Shown piece by piece: positions 18,537 to 31,421 of a stretch of 64,000 nt of DNA. How positions within the stretch are numbered: position 1 is the stretch's first letter; each line of letters opens with the position of its first letter. The DNA is from Staphylococcus pettenkoferi. Lineage in GTDB: Bacteria > Bacillota > Bacilli > Staphylococcales > Staphylococcaceae. Location: positions 24,137 through 88,136 of the forward strand of contig NZ_PPRN01000033.1 in the NCBI RefSeq assembly GCF_002902685.1, written 5' to 3'. Below the pieces are notes generated by a model that saw only the letters and a list, made by a program, of their open reading frames with translations, was not told the origin of the DNA and did no database searches. Made by a program: the position numbers and the translations under genes.

Positions 18537-19160
18537 ATGGCTAATTATGATGTAGTAAAAGTAAACGGATCTAAATCAGGTTCAGTTGAATTAAATGATG
18601 CAGTATTTGCAATCGAACCAAATAACGATGTTCTTTTCGAAGCTATCAATTTACAACGCGCTTCATTACGCCAAGGTACGCACTCTGTAAAGAATCGTTC
18701 TGAAGTAAGAGGCGGTGGCCGTAAACCATGGAGACAAAAAGGTACAGGACGTGCACGTCAAGGTACTATCAGAGCTCCACAATGGCGTGGTGGTGGTATC
18801 GTATTCGGACCAACACCAAGAAGCTATAGCTACAAGATGCCTAAGAAAATGCGTCGTTTAGCTTTACGTTCAGCATTATCTTACAAAGTACAAGAAAATG
18901 GATTCACAGTAGTAGATGCATTCAACTTTGATGCACCAAAAACTAAAGAATTCAAAAACGTACTTACTAATTTAGAACAACCTAAGAAAGTATTAGTAGT
19001 AGTTGAAGGCGAAGATGTAAACGTTGAATTATCAGCACGCAACATCCCAGGCGTTCAAGTTACTACAGCTGAAGGTTTAAACGTATTAGATATCTCAAGC
19101 GCTGACAGTGTAATCATTACTGAAGCAGCTGCGAAAAAAGTTGAGGAGGTGCTCGGATAA
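18537..19160 (+). CDS. rplD: 50S ribosomal protein L4
   Basis: L4 (207 residues) lines the exit tunnel. The tunnel loop is seen as [20 protein letters not shown] followed by SPQWRGGG-type sequence ([13 protein letters not shown]). The loop appears intact, with no macrolide-type deletion. AAAGGAGG precedes ATG 18537. Its stop overlaps the rplW start in TAATG. Confidence 0.99.
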   Translation: MANYDVVKVNGSKSGSVELNDAVFAIEPNNDVLFEAINLQRASLRQGTHSVKNRSEVRGGGRKPWRQKGTGRARQGTIRAPQWRGGGIVFGPTPRSYSYKMPKKMRRLALRSALSYKVQENGFTVVDAFNFDAPKTKEFKNVLTNLEQPKKVLVVVEGEDVNVELSARNIPGVQVTTAEGLNVLDISSADSVIITEAAAKKVEEVLG

Positions 19161-19435
19161 TGGAAGCAAGAGATGTTATTAAGCGCCCCGTAATCACTGA
19201 GAAATCATCTGCAGCAATGGCAGAAGATAAATATACATTCGATGTTGCGACTACTGCAAACAAGACACAAGTTAAGATTGCAGTTGAAGAAATCTTCGAT
19301 GTAAAAGTGGACAAAGTTAATATCATTAACTATAAACCTAAGAAGAAACGTATGGGACGTTATCAAGGTTACACAAACAAACGCCGTGTAGCTATCGTTA
19401 AATTATCAGAAGGATCAATCGATCTATTCAACTAA
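19160..19435 (+). CDS. rplW: 50S ribosomal protein L23
   Basis: L23 (91 residues) sits at the tunnel exit and is the docking site for trigger factor and [16 protein letters not shown] and the [18 protein letters not shown] loop are diagnostic. It overlaps rplD by one base and uses GAGGAGGTG inside the end of rplD as its ribosome site, implying coupled translation. Confidence 0.99.
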   Translation: MEARDVIKRPVITEKSSAAMAEDKYTFDVATTANKTQVKIAVEEIFDVKVDKVNIINYKPKKKRMGRYQGYTNKRRVAIVKLSEGSIDLFN

Positions 19436-19466
19436 AAATAAGTTACCAATAAGGAGGTAAGCGACA

Positions 19467-20306
19467 ATGGCTCTTAAAAAATATAAGCCAATAACAAATG
19501 GTCGTCGTAATATGACTACGTTAGACTTCGCTGAAATTACGAAGACTAAACCTGAAAAGTCATTATTACAGCCGCTACCGAAAAGAGCGGGACGTAACAA
19601 CCAAGGTAAAATGACAGTACGCCATCATGGTGGCGGACATAAACGTCAATACCGTGTTATCGATTTTAAACGTAACAAAGATGGAATCACTGCTAAAGTT
19701 GATTCAATTCAATATGATCCAAACCGTTCAGCAAACATTGCATTACTTGTTTACGCTGATGGTGAAAAACGCTACATTCTTGCTCCAAGAAACTTAAAAG
19801 TAGGACAAGAAGTAGAAAGTGGCGAAAATGCAGATATCAAAGTAGGTAACGCATTACCACTTCAATTCACTCCAGTAGGTACAGTAATTCACAATATCGA
19901 ACTTAAACCAGGTAAAGGTGGACAACTTGCTCGTTCAGCTGGTGCAAACGCACAAGTACTTGGTAAAGAAGGTAAATACGTACTTATCCGCTTAAAATCA
20001 GGTGAAGTACGCATGATCCTTTCAACTTGCCGTGCTACGATTGGTCAAGTTGGTAACCTTCAACACGAACTTGTTAACGTTGGTAAAGCAGGTCGCTCAA
20101 GATGGAAAGGTATCCGTCCAACAGTTCGTGGTTCTGTAATGAACCCTAACGATCACCCTCACGGTGGTGGTGAAGGCCGTGCTCCAATCGGTATGCCATC
20201 TCCAATGTCACCATGGGGTAAACCAACGCTTGGTAAGAAAACACGTCGCGGTAAAAAATCATCTGATAAATTTATCGTTCGTAGACGTAAGAAGAAGAAA
20301 AAATAA
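19467..20306 (+). CDS. rplB: 50S ribosomal protein L2
   Basis: L2 (279 residues) binds 23S rRNA domain IV and supports peptidyl transfer and subunit joining. [29 protein letters not shown] and the C-terminal [17 protein letters not shown] with its essential histidine are present. The C-terminus ends in a run of lysines and arginines. AAGGAGG precedes ATG 19467. Confidence 0.99.
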   Translation: MALKKYKPITNGRRNMTTLDFAEITKTKPEKSLLQPLPKRAGRNNQGKMTVRHHGGGHKRQYRVIDFKRNKDGITAKVDSIQYDPNRSANIALLVYADGEKRYILAPRNLKVGQEVESGENADIKVGNALPLQFTPVGTVIHNIELKPGKGGQLARSAGANAQVLGKEGKYVLIRLKSGEVRMILSTCRATIGQVGNLQHELVNVGKAGRSRWKGIRPTVRGSVMNPNDHPHGGGEGRAPIGMPSPMSPWGKPTLGKKTRRGKKSSDKFIVRRRKKKKK

Positions 20307-20372
20307 TTCTAAAAACTTATTAGTGTGTGCGGCGTAATCGCTGCACGCCATAATAAGAAGGGAGGCGCCAAA

Positions 20373-20651
20373 ATGGCTCGTAGTATTAAAAAAGGACCTT
20401 TTGTCGATGATCACTTAATGAAAAAAGTTGAAGCGCAAAGCGGTAATGACAAAAAGCAAGTAATCAAAACTTGGTCACGTCGTTCAACTATTTTCCCTAA
20501 CTTTATCGGTCACACATTCGCAGTACATGACGGTCGTAAACACGTACCTGTATATGTTGTCGAAGACATGGTTGGTCATAAATTAGGTGAATTCGCACCA
20601 ACTCGTACTTTCAAAGGTCACGCAGCAGACGATAAAAAAACAAGAAGATAA
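20373..20651 (+). CDS. rpsS: 30S ribosomal protein S19
   Basis: S19 (92 residues) binds 16S rRNA in the 30S head with S13. The start chosen is ATG 20373 ([15 protein letters not shown]) with GGGAGG just upstream; an earlier in-frame ATG at 20325 would add 16 residues with no family match. [18 protein letters not shown] and [13 protein letters not shown] confirm it. Confidence 0.98.
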   Translation: MARSIKKGPFVDDHLMKKVEAQSGNDKKQVIKTWSRRSTIFPNFIGHTFAVHDGRKHVPVYVVEDMVGHKLGEFAPTRTFKGHAADDKKTRR

Positions 20652-20679
20652 TATCTAACAAGTAGAGGAGGACAATCCA

Positions 20680-21033
20680 ATGGAAGCAAAAGCGGTTGCA
20701 AGAACAATTAGAATCGCACCTCGTAAAGTTAGACTTGTATTAGATCTAATTAGAGGAAAAAGTGCTGGGGAAGCTCTTGCTATCTTAAAGCTAACAAACA
20801 AAGCTTCATCACCAGTCGTAGAAAAATTATTAAATTCCGCTTTAGCAAATGCTGAGCATAACTATGACATGAACACAGACGAATTAGTAGTTAAAGAAGC
20901 ATATGCTAACGAAGGACCAACGCTTAAACGTTTCCGTCCACGTGCACAAGGTCGTGCAAGTGCGATCAACAAACGTACAAGCCATATTACAATCGTCGTA
21001 AGTGACGGTAAAGAAGAAGCGAAAGAAGCTTAA
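20680..21033 (+). CDS. rplV: 50S ribosomal protein L22
   Basis: L22 (117 residues) lines the exit tunnel opposite L4. [18 protein letters not shown] and the beta-hairpin [25 protein letters not shown] are conserved, with no visible duplication in the hairpin, where macrolide-resistance changes occur. AGAGGAGGA precedes the start. Confidence 0.99.
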   Translation: MEAKAVARTIRIAPRKVRLVLDLIRGKSAGEALAILKLTNKASSPVVEKLLNSALANAEHNYDMNTDELVVKEAYANEGPTLKRFRPRAQGRASAINKRTSHITIVVSDGKEEAKEA

Positions 21034-21056
21034 TAATACTTTAAGGAGGGAACACT

Positions 21057-21710
21057 GTGGGTCAAAAAATTAATCCAATCGGACTTCGTGTCGGTGTCAT
21101 CCGTGACTGGGAAGCAAAATGGTACGCAGAGAAAGATTTTGCTTCATTATTACATGAAGACTTAAGAATCCGTAAATTTATTGATAAAGCATTAAAAGAG
21201 GCTTCAGTATCTCACGTGGATATTGAACGTGCTGCGAACCGTATTAACATTGCTATCCATACAGGTAAACCAGGTATGGTAATCGGTAAAGGCGGTTCAG
21301 AAATTGAAAAATTACGTAACCAAATCAATGGTTTAACTGATAAAAAAGTACACATCAACGTAGTTGAAATTAAGAAAATCGATTTAGATGCTAAATTGGT
21401 AGCTGAAAACATCGCTCGCCAATTAGAAAATCGTGCTTCATTCCGTCGTGTACAAAAACAAGCGATTTCAAGAGCTATGAAACAAGGAGCTAAAGGTATT
21501 AAGACTCAAGTTTCAGGTCGTTTAGGCGGAGCTGACATCGCTCGTGCAGAACAATACTCAGAAGGAACTGTTCCACTTCATACACTACGTGCTGACATCG
21601 GTTACGCACATGCTGAAGCAGACACAACTTACGGTAAGTTAGGTGTCAAAGTATGGATCTATCGTGGAGAAGTTCTTCCTACTAAGAACACTAGTGAAGG
21701 AGGAAAATAA
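21057..21710 (+). CDS. rpsC: 30S ribosomal protein S3
   Basis: S3 (217 residues) forms part of the mRNA entry site and has helicase-like activity with S4 and S5. It starts with GTG at 21057 after AAGGAGGG. The KH domain motif [13 protein letters not shown] and the C-terminal [30 protein letters not shown] are clear. Confidence 0.99.
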   Translation: MGQKINPIGLRVGVIRDWEAKWYAEKDFASLLHEDLRIRKFIDKALKEASVSHVDIERAANRINIAIHTGKPGMVIGKGGSEIEKLRNQINGLTDKKVHINVVEIKKIDLDAKLVAENIARQLENRASFRRVQKQAISRAMKQGAKGIKTQVSGRLGGADIARAEQYSEGTVPLHTLRADIGYAHAEADTTYGKLGVKVWIYRGEVLPTKNTSEGGK

Positions 21711-21712
21711 TA

Positions 21713-22147
21713 ATGTTACTACCAAAACGTGTAAAATATCGTCGTCAACATCGTCCGAAAACAACTGGACGTTCTAAAGGCGGTAACTATGTAACATTTG
21801 GTGAGTACGGTATCCAAGCGACAACAACATCTTGGATTACTTCTCGTCAAATCGAATCAGCTCGTATTGCTATGACACGTTACATGAAACGTGGCGGGAA
21901 AGTTTGGATCAAAATCTTCCCTCATACACCATACACTGCTAAACCATTAGAAGTACGTATGGGTGCTGGTAAAGGTTCAGTAGATGGCTGGATCGCTGTT
22001 GCAAAACCAGGTCGTATCTTATTCGAAGTAGCAGGTGTTAGCGAAGAAGTAGCACGCGAAGCATTACGTTTAGCAAGTCACAAACTTCCAGTTAAAACTA
22101 AGTTTGTAAAACGTGAAGAATTGGGTGGTGAAACAAATGAAAGCTAA
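21713..22147 (+). CDS. rplP: 50S ribosomal protein L16
   Basis: L16 (144 residues) binds near the A-site tRNA elbow. [15 protein letters not shown] and [21 protein letters not shown] are conserved. It begins two bases after rpsC, using the GGAGG at the end of rpsC, and its last codons overlap the rpmC start. Confidence 0.99.
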   Translation: MLLPKRVKYRRQHRPKTTGRSKGGNYVTFGEYGIQATTTSWITSRQIESARIAMTRYMKRGGKVWIKIFPHTPYTAKPLEVRMGAGKGSVDGWIAVAKPGRILFEVAGVSEEVAREALRLASHKLPVKTKFVKREELGGETNES

Positions 22148-22346
22148 GGAAATTAGAGACTTAACCACTTCAGAAATCGAAGAACAAATCAAATCTTCCA
22201 AAGAAGAGCTTTTTAACCTACGCTTTCAGTTAGCTACAGGTCAATTAGAAGAAACTGCACGTATCCGCACAGTTAGAAAAACTATTGCGCGTTTAAAAAC
22301 TGTCGCTCGTGAAAGAGAGATTGAACAAAGTAAGGCTAATCAATAA
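22137..22346 (+). CDS. rpmC: 50S ribosomal protein L29
   Basis: L29 (69 residues) lies beside L23 at the tunnel exit. The start is ATG 22137 ([17 protein letters not shown]), inside the last 11 bases of rplP, which fits translational coupling. An upstream in-frame ATG at 22113 would lie deeper in rplP and does not match the family. [17 protein letters not shown] is typical. Confidence 0.97.
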
Positions 22347-22371
22347 TTAAATGAAAGAGGAGGTTACAAAA

Positions 22372-22635
22372 GTGAGCGAAAGAAATGATCGTAAAGTTTA
22401 TGTTGGAAGAGTCGTTTCTGACAAAATGGATAAAACAATCACAGTTCTTGTTGAAACTTACAAAACACACAAATTATACGGCAAACGTGTAAAATACTCT
22501 AAAAAATATAAAACACATGACGAAAACAATTCAGCTAAATTAGGGGACACTGTTAAAATCCAAGAAACTCGTCCTTTATCAGCTTCAAAACGTTTCCGTT
22601 TAGTAGAAATTATTGAAGAATCAGTAATTATTTAA
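22372..22635 (+). CDS. rpsQ: 30S ribosomal protein S17
   Basis: S17 (87 residues) is a primary 16S rRNA binder with an OB fold. The start is GTG 22372 ([22 protein letters not shown]), with AGAGGAGG about nine bases upstream; the ATG at 22351 would lie before that ribosome site. [21 protein letters not shown] confirms the family. Confidence 0.97.
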   Translation: MSERNDRKVYVGRVVSDKMDKTITVLVETYKTHKLYGKRVKYSKKYKTHDENNSAKLGDTVKIQETRPLSASKRFRLVEIIEESVII

Positions 22636-22664
22636 TAAAACATTGAGATAAAGGAGGTTTAACT

Positions 22665-23033
22665 ATGATCCAACAAGAGAGTCGCTTAAAGGTTGCAGAC
22701 AACTCTGGTGCGCGTGAAGTACTAACTATCAAAGTATTAGGTGGATCTGGTCGTAAAACTGCGAACATCGGCGATATTATCGTTGCAACTGTTAAAAATG
22801 CTACACCAGGTGGCGTTGTCAAAAAAGGTGACGTTGTTAAAGCGGTTGTAGTTCGTACTAAATCAGGCGTTCGTCGTAAAGACGGTTCTTATATCAAATT
22901 TGATGAAAATGCATGTGTCATCATTCGTGACGACAAAGGCCCACGTGGTACTCGTATCTTCGGACCTGTTGCACGTGAATTACGTGAAGGTAGCTTCATG
23001 AAAATCGTTTCATTAGCTCCAGAAGTACTATAA
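22665..23033 (+). CDS. rplN: 50S ribosomal protein L14
   Basis: L14 (122 residues) contacts L19 and the 30S subunit and is the target of RsfS silencing. [19 protein letters not shown] and [16 protein letters not shown] are diagnostic. It begins the spc-operon block; AAAGGAGG precedes ATG 22665. Confidence 0.99.
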   Translation: MIQQESRLKVADNSGAREVLTIKVLGGSGRKTANIGDIIVATVKNATPGGVVKKGDVVKAVVVRTKSGVRRKDGSYIKFDENACVIIRDDKGPRGTRIFGPVARELREGSFMKIVSLAPEVL

Positions 23034-23070
23034 TTTTAACTTAATCAATTAACACTAAGGAGGTGCCCAC

Positions 23071-23388
23071 ATGCATATCAAAAAAGGTGACAACGTAAAA
23101 GTTATCGCAGGTAAGGACAAAGGTAAAGAAGGTCAAGTACTTGAAACTCAACCTAAACATGACCGTGTCGTAGTTGAAGGTGTGAACGTAATCAAGAAAC
23201 ACCAAAAACCAACTCAATTCAATCCTGAAGGTGGAATCTTAGAAACAGAGGCAGCAATCCATGTTTCTAACGTACAATTATTAGACCCTAAAACAAATGA
23301 ACCTACACGTGTTGGTTACAAATTTGTAGATGGTAAAAAAGTCAGAGTAGCTAAGAAATCTGGCGAAGAAATCAAATCTAATAATTAA
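23071..23388 (+). CDS. rplX: 50S ribosomal protein L24
   Basis: L24 (105 residues) starts 50S assembly at the 5' end of 23S rRNA. It has the KOW motif ([21 protein letters not shown]) and the [18 protein letters not shown] segment. AAGGAGGTG precedes ATG 23071. Confidence 0.99.
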   Translation: MHIKKGDNVKVIAGKDKGKEGQVLETQPKHDRVVVEGVNVIKKHQKPTQFNPEGGILETEAAIHVSNVQLLDPKTNEPTRVGYKFVDGKKVRVAKKSGEEIKSNN

Positions 23389-23412
23389 TAATTAGTGAAA
23401 GGAGGATCCACT

Positions 23413-23952
23413 TTGAACCGTTTAAAAGAAAAATTTAACTCAGAAGTTACTGAGAACTTAGTGAAAAAATTCGACTATAGTTCAGTAATGCAAGTACCTA
23501 AAATTGATAAAATTGTAGTGAACATGGGTGTAGGTGACGCTGTTCAAAACTCTAAAGTATTAGACAATGCTGTTGAAGAGTTAGAACAAATCACTGGTCA
23601 AAAACCATTAGTAACTAAAGCGAAAAAATCAGTCGCTACATTCCGTTTACGTGAAGGTATGCCAATCGGTGCGAAAGTTACACTTCGCGGTGAAAGAATG
23701 TACGAATTCCTAGATAAACTTATCTCAGTTTCATTACCACGTGTACGTGACTTCCACGGTGTTTCTAAAAAATCATTTGATGGTCGTGGAAACTACACAT
23801 TAGGTGTTAAAGAACAACTTATCTTCCCTGAGATTGATTATGATAGAGTAAGCAAAGTACGTGGAATGGATATCGTCATCGTTACTACTGCTAACACTGA
23901 CGAAGAAGCTCGTGAGTTATTAACTCAATTCGGTATGCCATTTCAAAAATAA
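23413..23952 (+). CDS. rplE: 50S ribosomal protein L5
   Basis: L5 (179 residues) binds 5S rRNA and the P-site tRNA. I take TTG 23413 as the start ([16 protein letters not shown]), since AAAGGAGGATCC lies just before it and the S. aureus protein has the same N-terminus; the ATG at 23395 would precede the ribosome site. [18 protein letters not shown] and [22 protein letters not shown] are conserved. Confidence 0.95.
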   Translation: MNRLKEKFNSEVTENLVKKFDYSSVMQVPKIDKIVVNMGVGDAVQNSKVLDNAVEELEQITGQKPLVTKAKKSVATFRLREGMPIGAKVTLRGERMYEFLDKLISVSLPRVRDFHGVSKKSFDGRGNYTLGVKEQLIFPEIDYDRVSKVRGMDIVIVTTANTDEEARELLTQFGMPFQK

Positions 23953-23972
23953 CTCTAAAGGAGGCTAATTAA

Positions 23973-24158
23973 ATGGCTAAAAGTTCAATGGTAGCTAAAC
24001 AAAAGAAAAAACAGAAGTTCTCAGTACGTGAATACACACGTTGTGAACGTTGTGGACGCCCACATTCTGTATATCGTAAATTCAAATTATGCCGTATTTG
24101 TTTCCGTGAATTAGCTTACAAAGGCCAAATCCCTGGCGTTCGTAAAGCAAGCTGGTAA
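23973..24158 (+). CDS. rpsN: 30S ribosomal protein S14, zinc-binding type Z
   Basis: The 61-residue short form of S14 with four zinc cysteines in [20 protein letters not shown]. It assembles in the 30S head with S3 and S10. Staphylococci also carry a longer zinc-free paralogue elsewhere for zinc limitation, not in this window. AAAGGAGG precedes ATG 23973. Confidence 0.97.
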   Translation: MAKSSMVAKQKKKQKFSVREYTRCERCGRPHSVYRKFKLCRICFRELAYKGQIPGVRKASW

Positions 24159-24189
24159 TACAAACAAGTCTGAAAGGAGGCAACAATCA

Positions 24190-24588
24190 ATGACAATGCA
24201 AGATCCAATTGCAGATATGCTCACTCGCGTGCGTAACGCTAACATGGTACGTCACGACAAATTAGAGTTACCTGCATCAAATATCAAAAAAGAAATCGCT
24301 GAAATCTTAAAAAATGAAGGTTTCATCAAAAATGTTGAATTTGTAGAAGACGATAAACAAGGTGTTATTCGTTTATTCTTAAAATATGGTCAAAACAACG
24401 AACGTGTAATCACTGGTTTAAAACGTATTTCTAAACCTGGTTTACGTGTTTACGCTAAAGCTGATGAAGTTCCTAAAGTATTAAACGGTTTAGGTATTGC
24501 ATTAGTATCAACATCAGAAGGTGTTATCACAGATAAAGAAGCTAGAAAACGTAATATCGGCGGAGAAATCCTAGCTTACGTTTGGTAA
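24190..24588 (+). CDS. rpsH: 30S ribosomal protein S8
   Basis: S8 (132 residues) binds the central domain of 16S rRNA and, in E. coli, spc m[22 protein letters not shown] and [21 protein letters not shown] are diagnostic. ATG 24190 follows AAAGGAGG; a second ATG two codons later is possible. Confidence 0.99.
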   Translation: MTMQDPIADMLTRVRNANMVRHDKLELPASNIKKEIAEILKNEGFIKNVEFVEDDKQGVIRLFLKYGQNNERVITGLKRISKPGLRVYAKADEVPKVLNGLGIALVSTSEGVITDKEARKRNIGGEILAYVW

Positions 24589-24612
24589 TAATTAACAAGG
24601 AGGTGCGATAAC

Positions 24613-25149
24613 ATGAGTCGTGTTGGTAAAAAAGTAATCGAAATCCCTAATGACGTAACAGTTTCTATCGACAACAATACAGTGACTGTTAAAGGTCCTA
24701 AAGGCGAATTATCAAAAACATTAAGTGAGAGAATGACTTACAAACAAGAAGATAACGCATTAGAAGTTATCCGACCTACTGATTCTCAAGAAGACAGAAC
24801 AGTACACGGTACAACTCGTGCTTTAATCAACAATATGGTACTTGGTGTATCACAAGGTTTCAGCAAGTCTCTTGAACTTGTTGGTGTAGGTTACCGTGCT
24901 CAAATGCAAGGTGAGAACTTAGTACTTAACGTTGGTTACTCTCACCCAGTAGAAATCAAAGCTGAAGACGGTATCAGCTTCTCAGTTGAAAAGAACACAA
25001 ACGTGACGGTATCTGGTATTTCTAAAGAATTAGTTGGAGCTACTGCTTCAAACATCCGTTCAGTAAGACCTCCAGAACCTTACAAAGGTAAAGGTATTCG
25101 CTACAAAGATGAATACGTTCGCCGCAAAGAAGGTAAGACTGGTAAATAA
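24613..25149 (+). CDS. rplF: 50S ribosomal protein L6
   Basis: L6 (178 residues) lies near the sarcin-ricin loop. It shows two repeated halves, with [15 protein letters not shown] at the start and the C-terminal [22 protein letters not shown] signature. AAGGAGGTG precedes ATG 24613. Confidence 0.99.
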   Translation: MSRVGKKVIEIPNDVTVSIDNNTVTVKGPKGELSKTLSERMTYKQEDNALEVIRPTDSQEDRTVHGTTRALINNMVLGVSQGFSKSLELVGVGYRAQMQGENLVLNVGYSHPVEIKAEDGISFSVEKNTNVTVSGISKELVGATASNIRSVRPPEPYKGKGIRYKDEYVRRKEGKTGK

Positions 25150-25180
25150 TAAATAACACTCTATAGAAAGGAGTATTGAC

Positions 25181-25543
25181 ATGATCAGCAAAATTGATAA
25201 AAACAAAGTACGTTTAAAAAGACATGCTCGTGTTCGTACTAAATTATCTGGTACAGCTGAGAAGCCTCGTTTAAACGTTTATCGTTCAAACAAACACATC
25301 TATGCTCAAGTTATCGATGATGTGAAAGGCGAAACTTTAGCACAAGCTTCAACTAAAGATAAAGAACTTGCTAACGAATCAGGTTCTAAAGTTGAAATGG
25401 CTTCTAAAGTAGGCGCAGCAGTCGCTAAAAGAGCTCAAGACAAAGGAATCTCTACAATTGTATTTGACCGTGGAGGTTACTTATATCACGGTCGCGTGAA
25501 AGCTTTAGCAGAAGCTGCACGTGAAAACGGATTAGAATTTTAA
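25181..25543 (+). CDS. rplR: 50S ribosomal protein L18
   Basis: L18 (120 residues) binds 5S rRNA with L5 in the central protuberance. [27 protein letters not shown] and [22 protein letters not shown] are conserved. AAAGGAGT precedes ATG 25181. Confidence 0.99.
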   Translation: MISKIDKNKVRLKRHARVRTKLSGTAEKPRLNVYRSNKHIYAQVIDDVKGETLAQASTKDKELANESGSKVEMASKVGAAVAKRAQDKGISTIVFDRGGYLYHGRVKALAEAARENGLEF

Positions 25544-25564
25544 TTTAAAAGGAGGGACACTTAA

Positions 25565-26065
25565 ATGGCTCGCAGAGATGAAGAAACTAAAGAATTTGAA
25601 GAACGCGTTGTAACGATTAACCGTGTTGCTAAAGTTGTAAAAGGTGGACGTAATTTCCGTTTCACTGCATTAGTTGTAGTCGGAGACAAGAATGGTCGCG
25701 TAGGTTTCGGTACTGGTAAATCTAAAGAGGTACCTGAAGCGATCAAAAAAGCTGTTGAAGATGCTAAGAAAGAACTTATCGAAGTTCCTCGTGTTGAAGG
25801 TACTACACCTCACACAATCACAGGACGCTACGGTTCAGGAAATGTCTTCATGAAACCAGCTGCTCCTGGTACTGGTGTAATCGCTGGTGGTCCAGTTCGT
25901 GCCGTACTTGAATTAGCAGGTATCACTGACATTTTAAGTAAATCATTAGGTTCAAACACACCTATCAACATGGTGCGTGCAACAATTAACGGTTTACAAA
26001 ATCTTAAAAACGCTGAAGATGTTGCTAAATTACGCGGCAAATCAGTTGAAGAACTTTACAATTAA
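25565..26065 (+). CDS. rpsE: 30S ribosomal protein S5
   Basis: S5 (166 residues) controls decoding fidelity and the mRNA entry tunnel. [22 protein letters not shown] is the RNA-binding signature, with the spectinomycin-loop region just after the start of it; [20 protein letters not shown] follows. AAAGGAGGG precedes ATG 25565. Confidence 0.99.
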   Translation: MARRDEETKEFEERVVTINRVAKVVKGGRNFRFTALVVVGDKNGRVGFGTGKSKEVPEAIKKAVEDAKKELIEVPRVEGTTPHTITGRYGSGNVFMKPAAPGTGVIAGGPVRAVLELAGITDILSKSLGSNTPINMVRATINGLQNLKNAEDVAKLRGKSVEELYN

Positions 26066-26081
26066 GGAGGGAATATAAGTT

Positions 26082-26261
26082 ATGGCTAAATTACAAATTA
26101 CCCTCAGTCGTAGTGTGATTGGTCGTCCAGAAACTCAACGCAAAACAGTTGAAGCACTTGGATTAAAAAAGACTAACTCTACAGTAGTTGTTGAAGACAA
26201 CCCAGCAATTCGTGGTCAAATCGACAAAGTAAGTCACTTATTGACTGTTGAAGAAAAATAA
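26082..26261 (+). CDS. rpmD: 50S ribosomal protein L30
   Basis: A 59-residue protein read from ATG 26082 to TAA at 26259-26261. It begins [20 protein letters not shown] and contains [15 protein letters not shown] and [12 protein letters not shown], matching bacterial L30. AAGGAGGG lies upstream, and its place between rpsE and rplO is the standard one. Confidence 0.97.
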   Translation: MAKLQITLSRSVIGRPETQRKTVEALGLKKTNSTVVVEDNPAIRGQIDKVSHLLTVEEK

Positions 26262-26277
26262 TTAAGGAGGTGCCGAA

Positions 26278-26717
26278 ATGAAATTACATGAGTTAAAACC
26301 AGCAGAAGGTTCTCGTAAAGAACGCAACCGCGTAGGTCGTGGTGCAGCTACAGGTAATGGTAAGACAAGTGGTCGTGGACAAAAAGGTCAAAAAGCACGT
26401 TCAGGCGGTAATATCAAACCAGGCTTCGAAGGTGGCCAATTACCTCTATTCCGTCGTTTACCTAAACGTGGTTTCACTAACATCAACCGTAAAGAGTATG
26501 CTATTGTTAACTTAGACCAACTCAATAAATTTGAAGATGGTACTGAAGTAACTCCTGCTCTTTTAGTTGAATCTGGTGTAGTGAAGAACGAGAAATCAGG
26601 TGTTAAAATCCTAGGAAAAGGTTCACTAGAGAAAAAATTAACAGTGAAAGCTCATAAATTCTCTGCTTCTGCAGCAGAAGCAATTGATGCTAAAGGCGGA
26701 GTACACGAGGTGATTTA

Positions 26718-26718
<1 letters not shown>
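26278..26718 (+). CDS. rplO: 50S ribosomal protein L15
   Basis: L15 (146 residues) is a late assembly protein with a long basic extension. [21 protein letters not shown] and the glycine-rich [13 protein letters not shown] region are diagnostic. Its stop overlaps the secY start in TAATG. Confidence 0.99.
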
Positions 26719-28678
<1,960 letters not shown>

Positions 28679-28745
28679 TGTGTGAAAGTTAAGTTAGACT
28701 CATTTAATCATTACGAGAGTGACGATATGTACATTCTTGATGTTT

Positions 28746-28768
28746 AAGTGCTGACACTTAGCACTTTT
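28746..28768 (+). terminator. Hairpin between adk and infA, possible attenuator
   Basis: AAGTGCT (28746-28752) pairs perfectly with AGCACTT (28760-28766), followed by a short T-run. The 165-bp adk-infA spacer is one of the longest in the superoperon and has no map (methionine aminopeptidase) gene. The hairpin could partly terminate transcription here, with infA-rplQ partly driven by their own promoter; that is inferred. Confidence 0.5.
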
Positions 28769-28843
28769 AAAATGAAAGAAATTTCATTAACACAGTATTA
28801 TCCATCCAAGATCATGAACTATTGCAAAAGGAGGAAGTAACCG

Positions 28844-29062
28844 ATGGCAAAACAAGATGTAATCGAACTTGAAGGTACAGTATTAGATACTTTACCAAAT
28901 GCAATGTTTAAAGTAGAATTAGAAAATGGTCATGAAATTTTAGCACATGTGAGTGGTAAAATTAGAATGAATTATATTCGTATTCTACCTGGTGACAAAG
29001 TAACTGTTGAAATGTCTCCGTACGATTTATCTAAAGGTAGAATCACTTACCGTTATAAATAA
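28844..29062 (+). CDS. infA: Translation initiation factor IF-1
   Basis: IF-1 (72 residues) blocks the A site during initiation with IF-2 and IF-3. The OB-fold sequence [29 protein letters not shown] and [23 protein letters not shown] is nearly invariant. AAAGGAGGAAG precedes ATG 28844. Confidence 0.99.
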   Translation: MAKQDVIELEGTVLDTLPNAMFKVELENGHEILAHVSGKIRMNYIRILPGDKVTVEMSPYDLSKGRITYRYK

Positions 29063-29081
29063 TCGTCACTCCATAATATAG

Positions 29082-29207
<126 letters not shown>

Positions 29208-29229
29208 TAAAAGAGAGGTGTAATCAAAT

Positions 29230-29595
29230 ATGGCACGTATTGCAGGAATCGATATTCCTCGTGAAAAACGAGTTGTTATTTCATTAACTTATATATACGG
29301 TATCGGTACTTCAACTGCTAACAAAATTGTTGAAGAAGCTAACGTTTCAGCAGATACTCGTGTAAAAGATTTAACAGATGACGAATTAGGTCGTATCCGT
29401 GAAGTAGTAGACGGTTACAAAGTTGAAGGTGACTTACGTCGTGAGAAAAACTTAAACATTAAACGTTTAATGGAAATCTCTTCTTACCGTGGTATCCGTC
29501 ACCGTCGTGGCTTACCAGTTCGTGGTCAAAAGACTAAAAACAATGCTCGTACACGTAAAGGCCCAGTTAAGACTGTAGCTAATAAGAAAAAATAA
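29230..29595 (+). CDS. rpsM: 30S ribosomal protein S13
   Basis: S13 (121 residues) bridges the subunits at the 30S head. [25 protein letters not shown] and [24 protein letters not shown] are diagnostic. AGAGAGGTG precedes ATG 29230. Confidence 0.99.
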   Translation: MARIAGIDIPREKRVVISLTYIYGIGTSTANKIVEEANVSADTRVKDLTDDELGRIREVVDGYKVEGDLRREKNLNIKRLMEISSYRGIRHRRGLPVRGQKTKNNARTRKGPVKTVANKKK

Positions 29596-29618
29596 TAGGT
29601 AAAGGAGGCAGAATATAA

Positions 29619-30008
29619 ATGGCACGTAAACAAGTATCTCGTAAACGTAAAGTCAAAAAGAATATTGAGAACGGTGTAGCGCACATCCGTTCAACATTCA
29701 ATAACACAATCGTAACTATTACTGACGAATTCGGTAATGCATTATCATGGTCATCAGCAGGTGCACTTGGTTTCAAAGGTTCTAAAAAATCAACACCATT
29801 TGCTGCACAAATGGCTTCAGAAACAGCTTCAAAATCTGCAATGGAACATGGTCTAAAAACTGTAGAAGTAACTGTTAAAGGTCCTGGACCTGGTCGTGAA
29901 TCAGCTATCCGTGCGTTACAATCAGCTGGTTTAGAAGTTACTGCTATCCGTGACGTAACTCCAGTTCCACATAACGGTTGTCGTCCACCAAAACGTCGTC
30001 GCGTATAA
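29619..30008 (+). CDS. rpsK: 30S ribosomal protein S11
   Basis: S11 (129 residues) lies on the 30S platform near the mRNA exit. [16 protein letters not shown] and [17 protein letters not shown] at the end are conserved. AAAGGAGG precedes ATG 29619. Confidence 0.99.
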   Translation: MARKQVSRKRKVKKNIENGVAHIRSTFNNTIVTITDEFGNALSWSSAGALGFKGSKKSTPFAAQMASETASKSAMEHGLKTVEVTVKGPGPGRESAIRALQSAGLEVTAIRDVTPVPHNGCRPPKRRRV

Positions 30009-30084
30009 TTTTTGATTGTTATTGTCCGAGGGCACTGAGCAACAGTAAATAATAAGTCGACGTATTCGAGGAGGATATTATTAA

Positions 30085-31029
30085 ATGATAGAAATCGAAA
30101 AACCTAGAATTGAAACAATTGAAATTAGTGAAGATGCTAAATTCGGTAAGTTCGTTGTTGAACCACTTGAACGTGGCTACGGTACTACACTAGGAAACTC
30201 CTTACGTCGTATCCTACTATCTTCATTACCAGGTGCAGCCGTTAAATATATCGAAATCGAAGGCGTATTACACGAGTTCTCAGCAATCGATAATGTAGTT
30301 GAAGATGTTTCAACAATTATTATGAACATCAAGAAACTAGCTTTAAAAATCTATTCTGAAGAAGATAAGACGCTAGAAATCGATGTTAAAAATGAAGGCG
30401 AAGTAACTGCAAGCGACATTACACACGATAGTGATGTTGAAATACTAAATCCTGATCTTAAGATTGCAACGGTTTCTAACGGTGGTCATTTAAAAATCCG
30501 TCTAGTTGCAAACAAGGGTAGAGGTTACGCATTAGCAGAACAAAACAACACTAGTGATTTACCAATTGGAGTTATTCCTGTTGATTCACTTTATTCTCCA
30601 GTTGAACGTGTAAACTACACAGTAGAGAATACACGTGTTGGACAAAGCAGTGATTTCGACAAACTCACACTAGATGTTTGGACTAACGGTTCTATTACGC
30701 CACAAGAGTCAGTTTCATTAGCAGCAAAAATTATGACTGAACACTTGAACATCTTTGTAGGATTAACTGATGAAGCACAAAATGCTGAAATCATGATTGA
30801 AAAAGAAGAAGACCAAAAAGAAAAAGTACTTGAAATGTCTATCGAAGAATTAGACTTATCAGTACGTTCTTATAACTGTCTTAAACGTGCAGGCATCAAT
30901 ACTGTTCAAGAGTTAGCAGATAAATCTGAAGCAGATATGATGAAAGTACGTAACTTAGGTCGTAAATCTCTAGAAGAAGTTAAATACAAACTCGAAGATT
31001 TAGGACTTGGACTCAGAAAAGAAGATTAA
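30085..31029 (+). CDS. rpoA: RNA polymerase alpha subunit
   Basis: The alpha subunit (314 residues) nucleates polymerase assembly through its N-terminal domain (about 1-230; [29 protein letters not shown] dimer motif) and binds UP elements and activators through its C-terminal domain (about 245-314; [18 protein letters not shown] and [14 protein letters not shown] helices). CGAGGAGG precedes ATG 30085. It has the normal place in the alpha block. Confidence 0.99.
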   Translation: MIEIEKPRIETIEISEDAKFGKFVVEPLERGYGTTLGNSLRRILLSSLPGAAVKYIEIEGVLHEFSAIDNVVEDVSTIIMNIKKLALKIYSEEDKTLEIDVKNEGEVTASDITHDSDVEILNPDLKIATVSNGGHLKIRLVANKGRGYALAEQNNTSDLPIGVIPVDSLYSPVERVNYTVENTRVGQSSDFDKLTLDVWTNGSITPQESVSLAAKIMTEHLNIFVGLTDEAQNAEIMIEKEEDQKEKVLEMSIEELDLSVRSYNCLKRAGINTVQELADKSEADMMKVRNLGRKSLEEVKYKLEDLGLGLRKED

Positions 31030-31052
31030 TATAGAATAAAGGAGGTTAACTC

Positions 31053-31421
31053 ATGGCTTACAGAAAACTAGGACGCACTTCTGATCAACGTAAAGCAATG
31101 CTTCGCGACTTAGCGACTTCATTAATCGTAAGTGAGCGTGTTGAAACTACAGAAGCTCGCGCAAAAGAATTACGCAAAATCGTAGAAAAATTAATCACTT
31201 TAGGTAAAAAAGGTGATTTAGCATCTCGTCGTAACGCTGCTAAAACATTACGCAACGTTAAAATCTTAAACGAAGATGAAACAACTCAAACTGCACTTCA
31301 AAAATTATTCGGCGAAATCGCTGAACGTTACACTGAACGTCAAGGCGGGTACACTCGTATCCTTAAAGTTGGTCCTCGTCGTGGTGATGGTGCTGAATCA
31401 GTAATCATCGAACTCGTATAA
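31053..31421 (+). CDS. rplQ: 50S ribosomal protein L17
   Basis: L17 (122 residues) is the last gene of the superoperon. [23 protein letters not shown] and [20 protein letters not shown] are diagnostic. AAAGGAGG precedes ATG 31053. An intrinsic terminator lies about 100 bp downstream. Confidence 0.99.
   Translation: MAYRKLGRTSDQRKAMLRDLATSLIVSERVETTEARAKELRKIVEKLITLGKKGDLASRRNAAKTLRNVKILNEDETTQTALQKLFGEIAERYTERQGGYTRILKVGPRRGDGAESVIIELV

Noticed and set aside
18537..21033. Drug-resistance changes in L3, L4 or L22 loops
   Set aside because: The tunnel and peptidyl-transferase loops look complete by eye, with no insertion or deletion; point changes cannot be judged without alignment.
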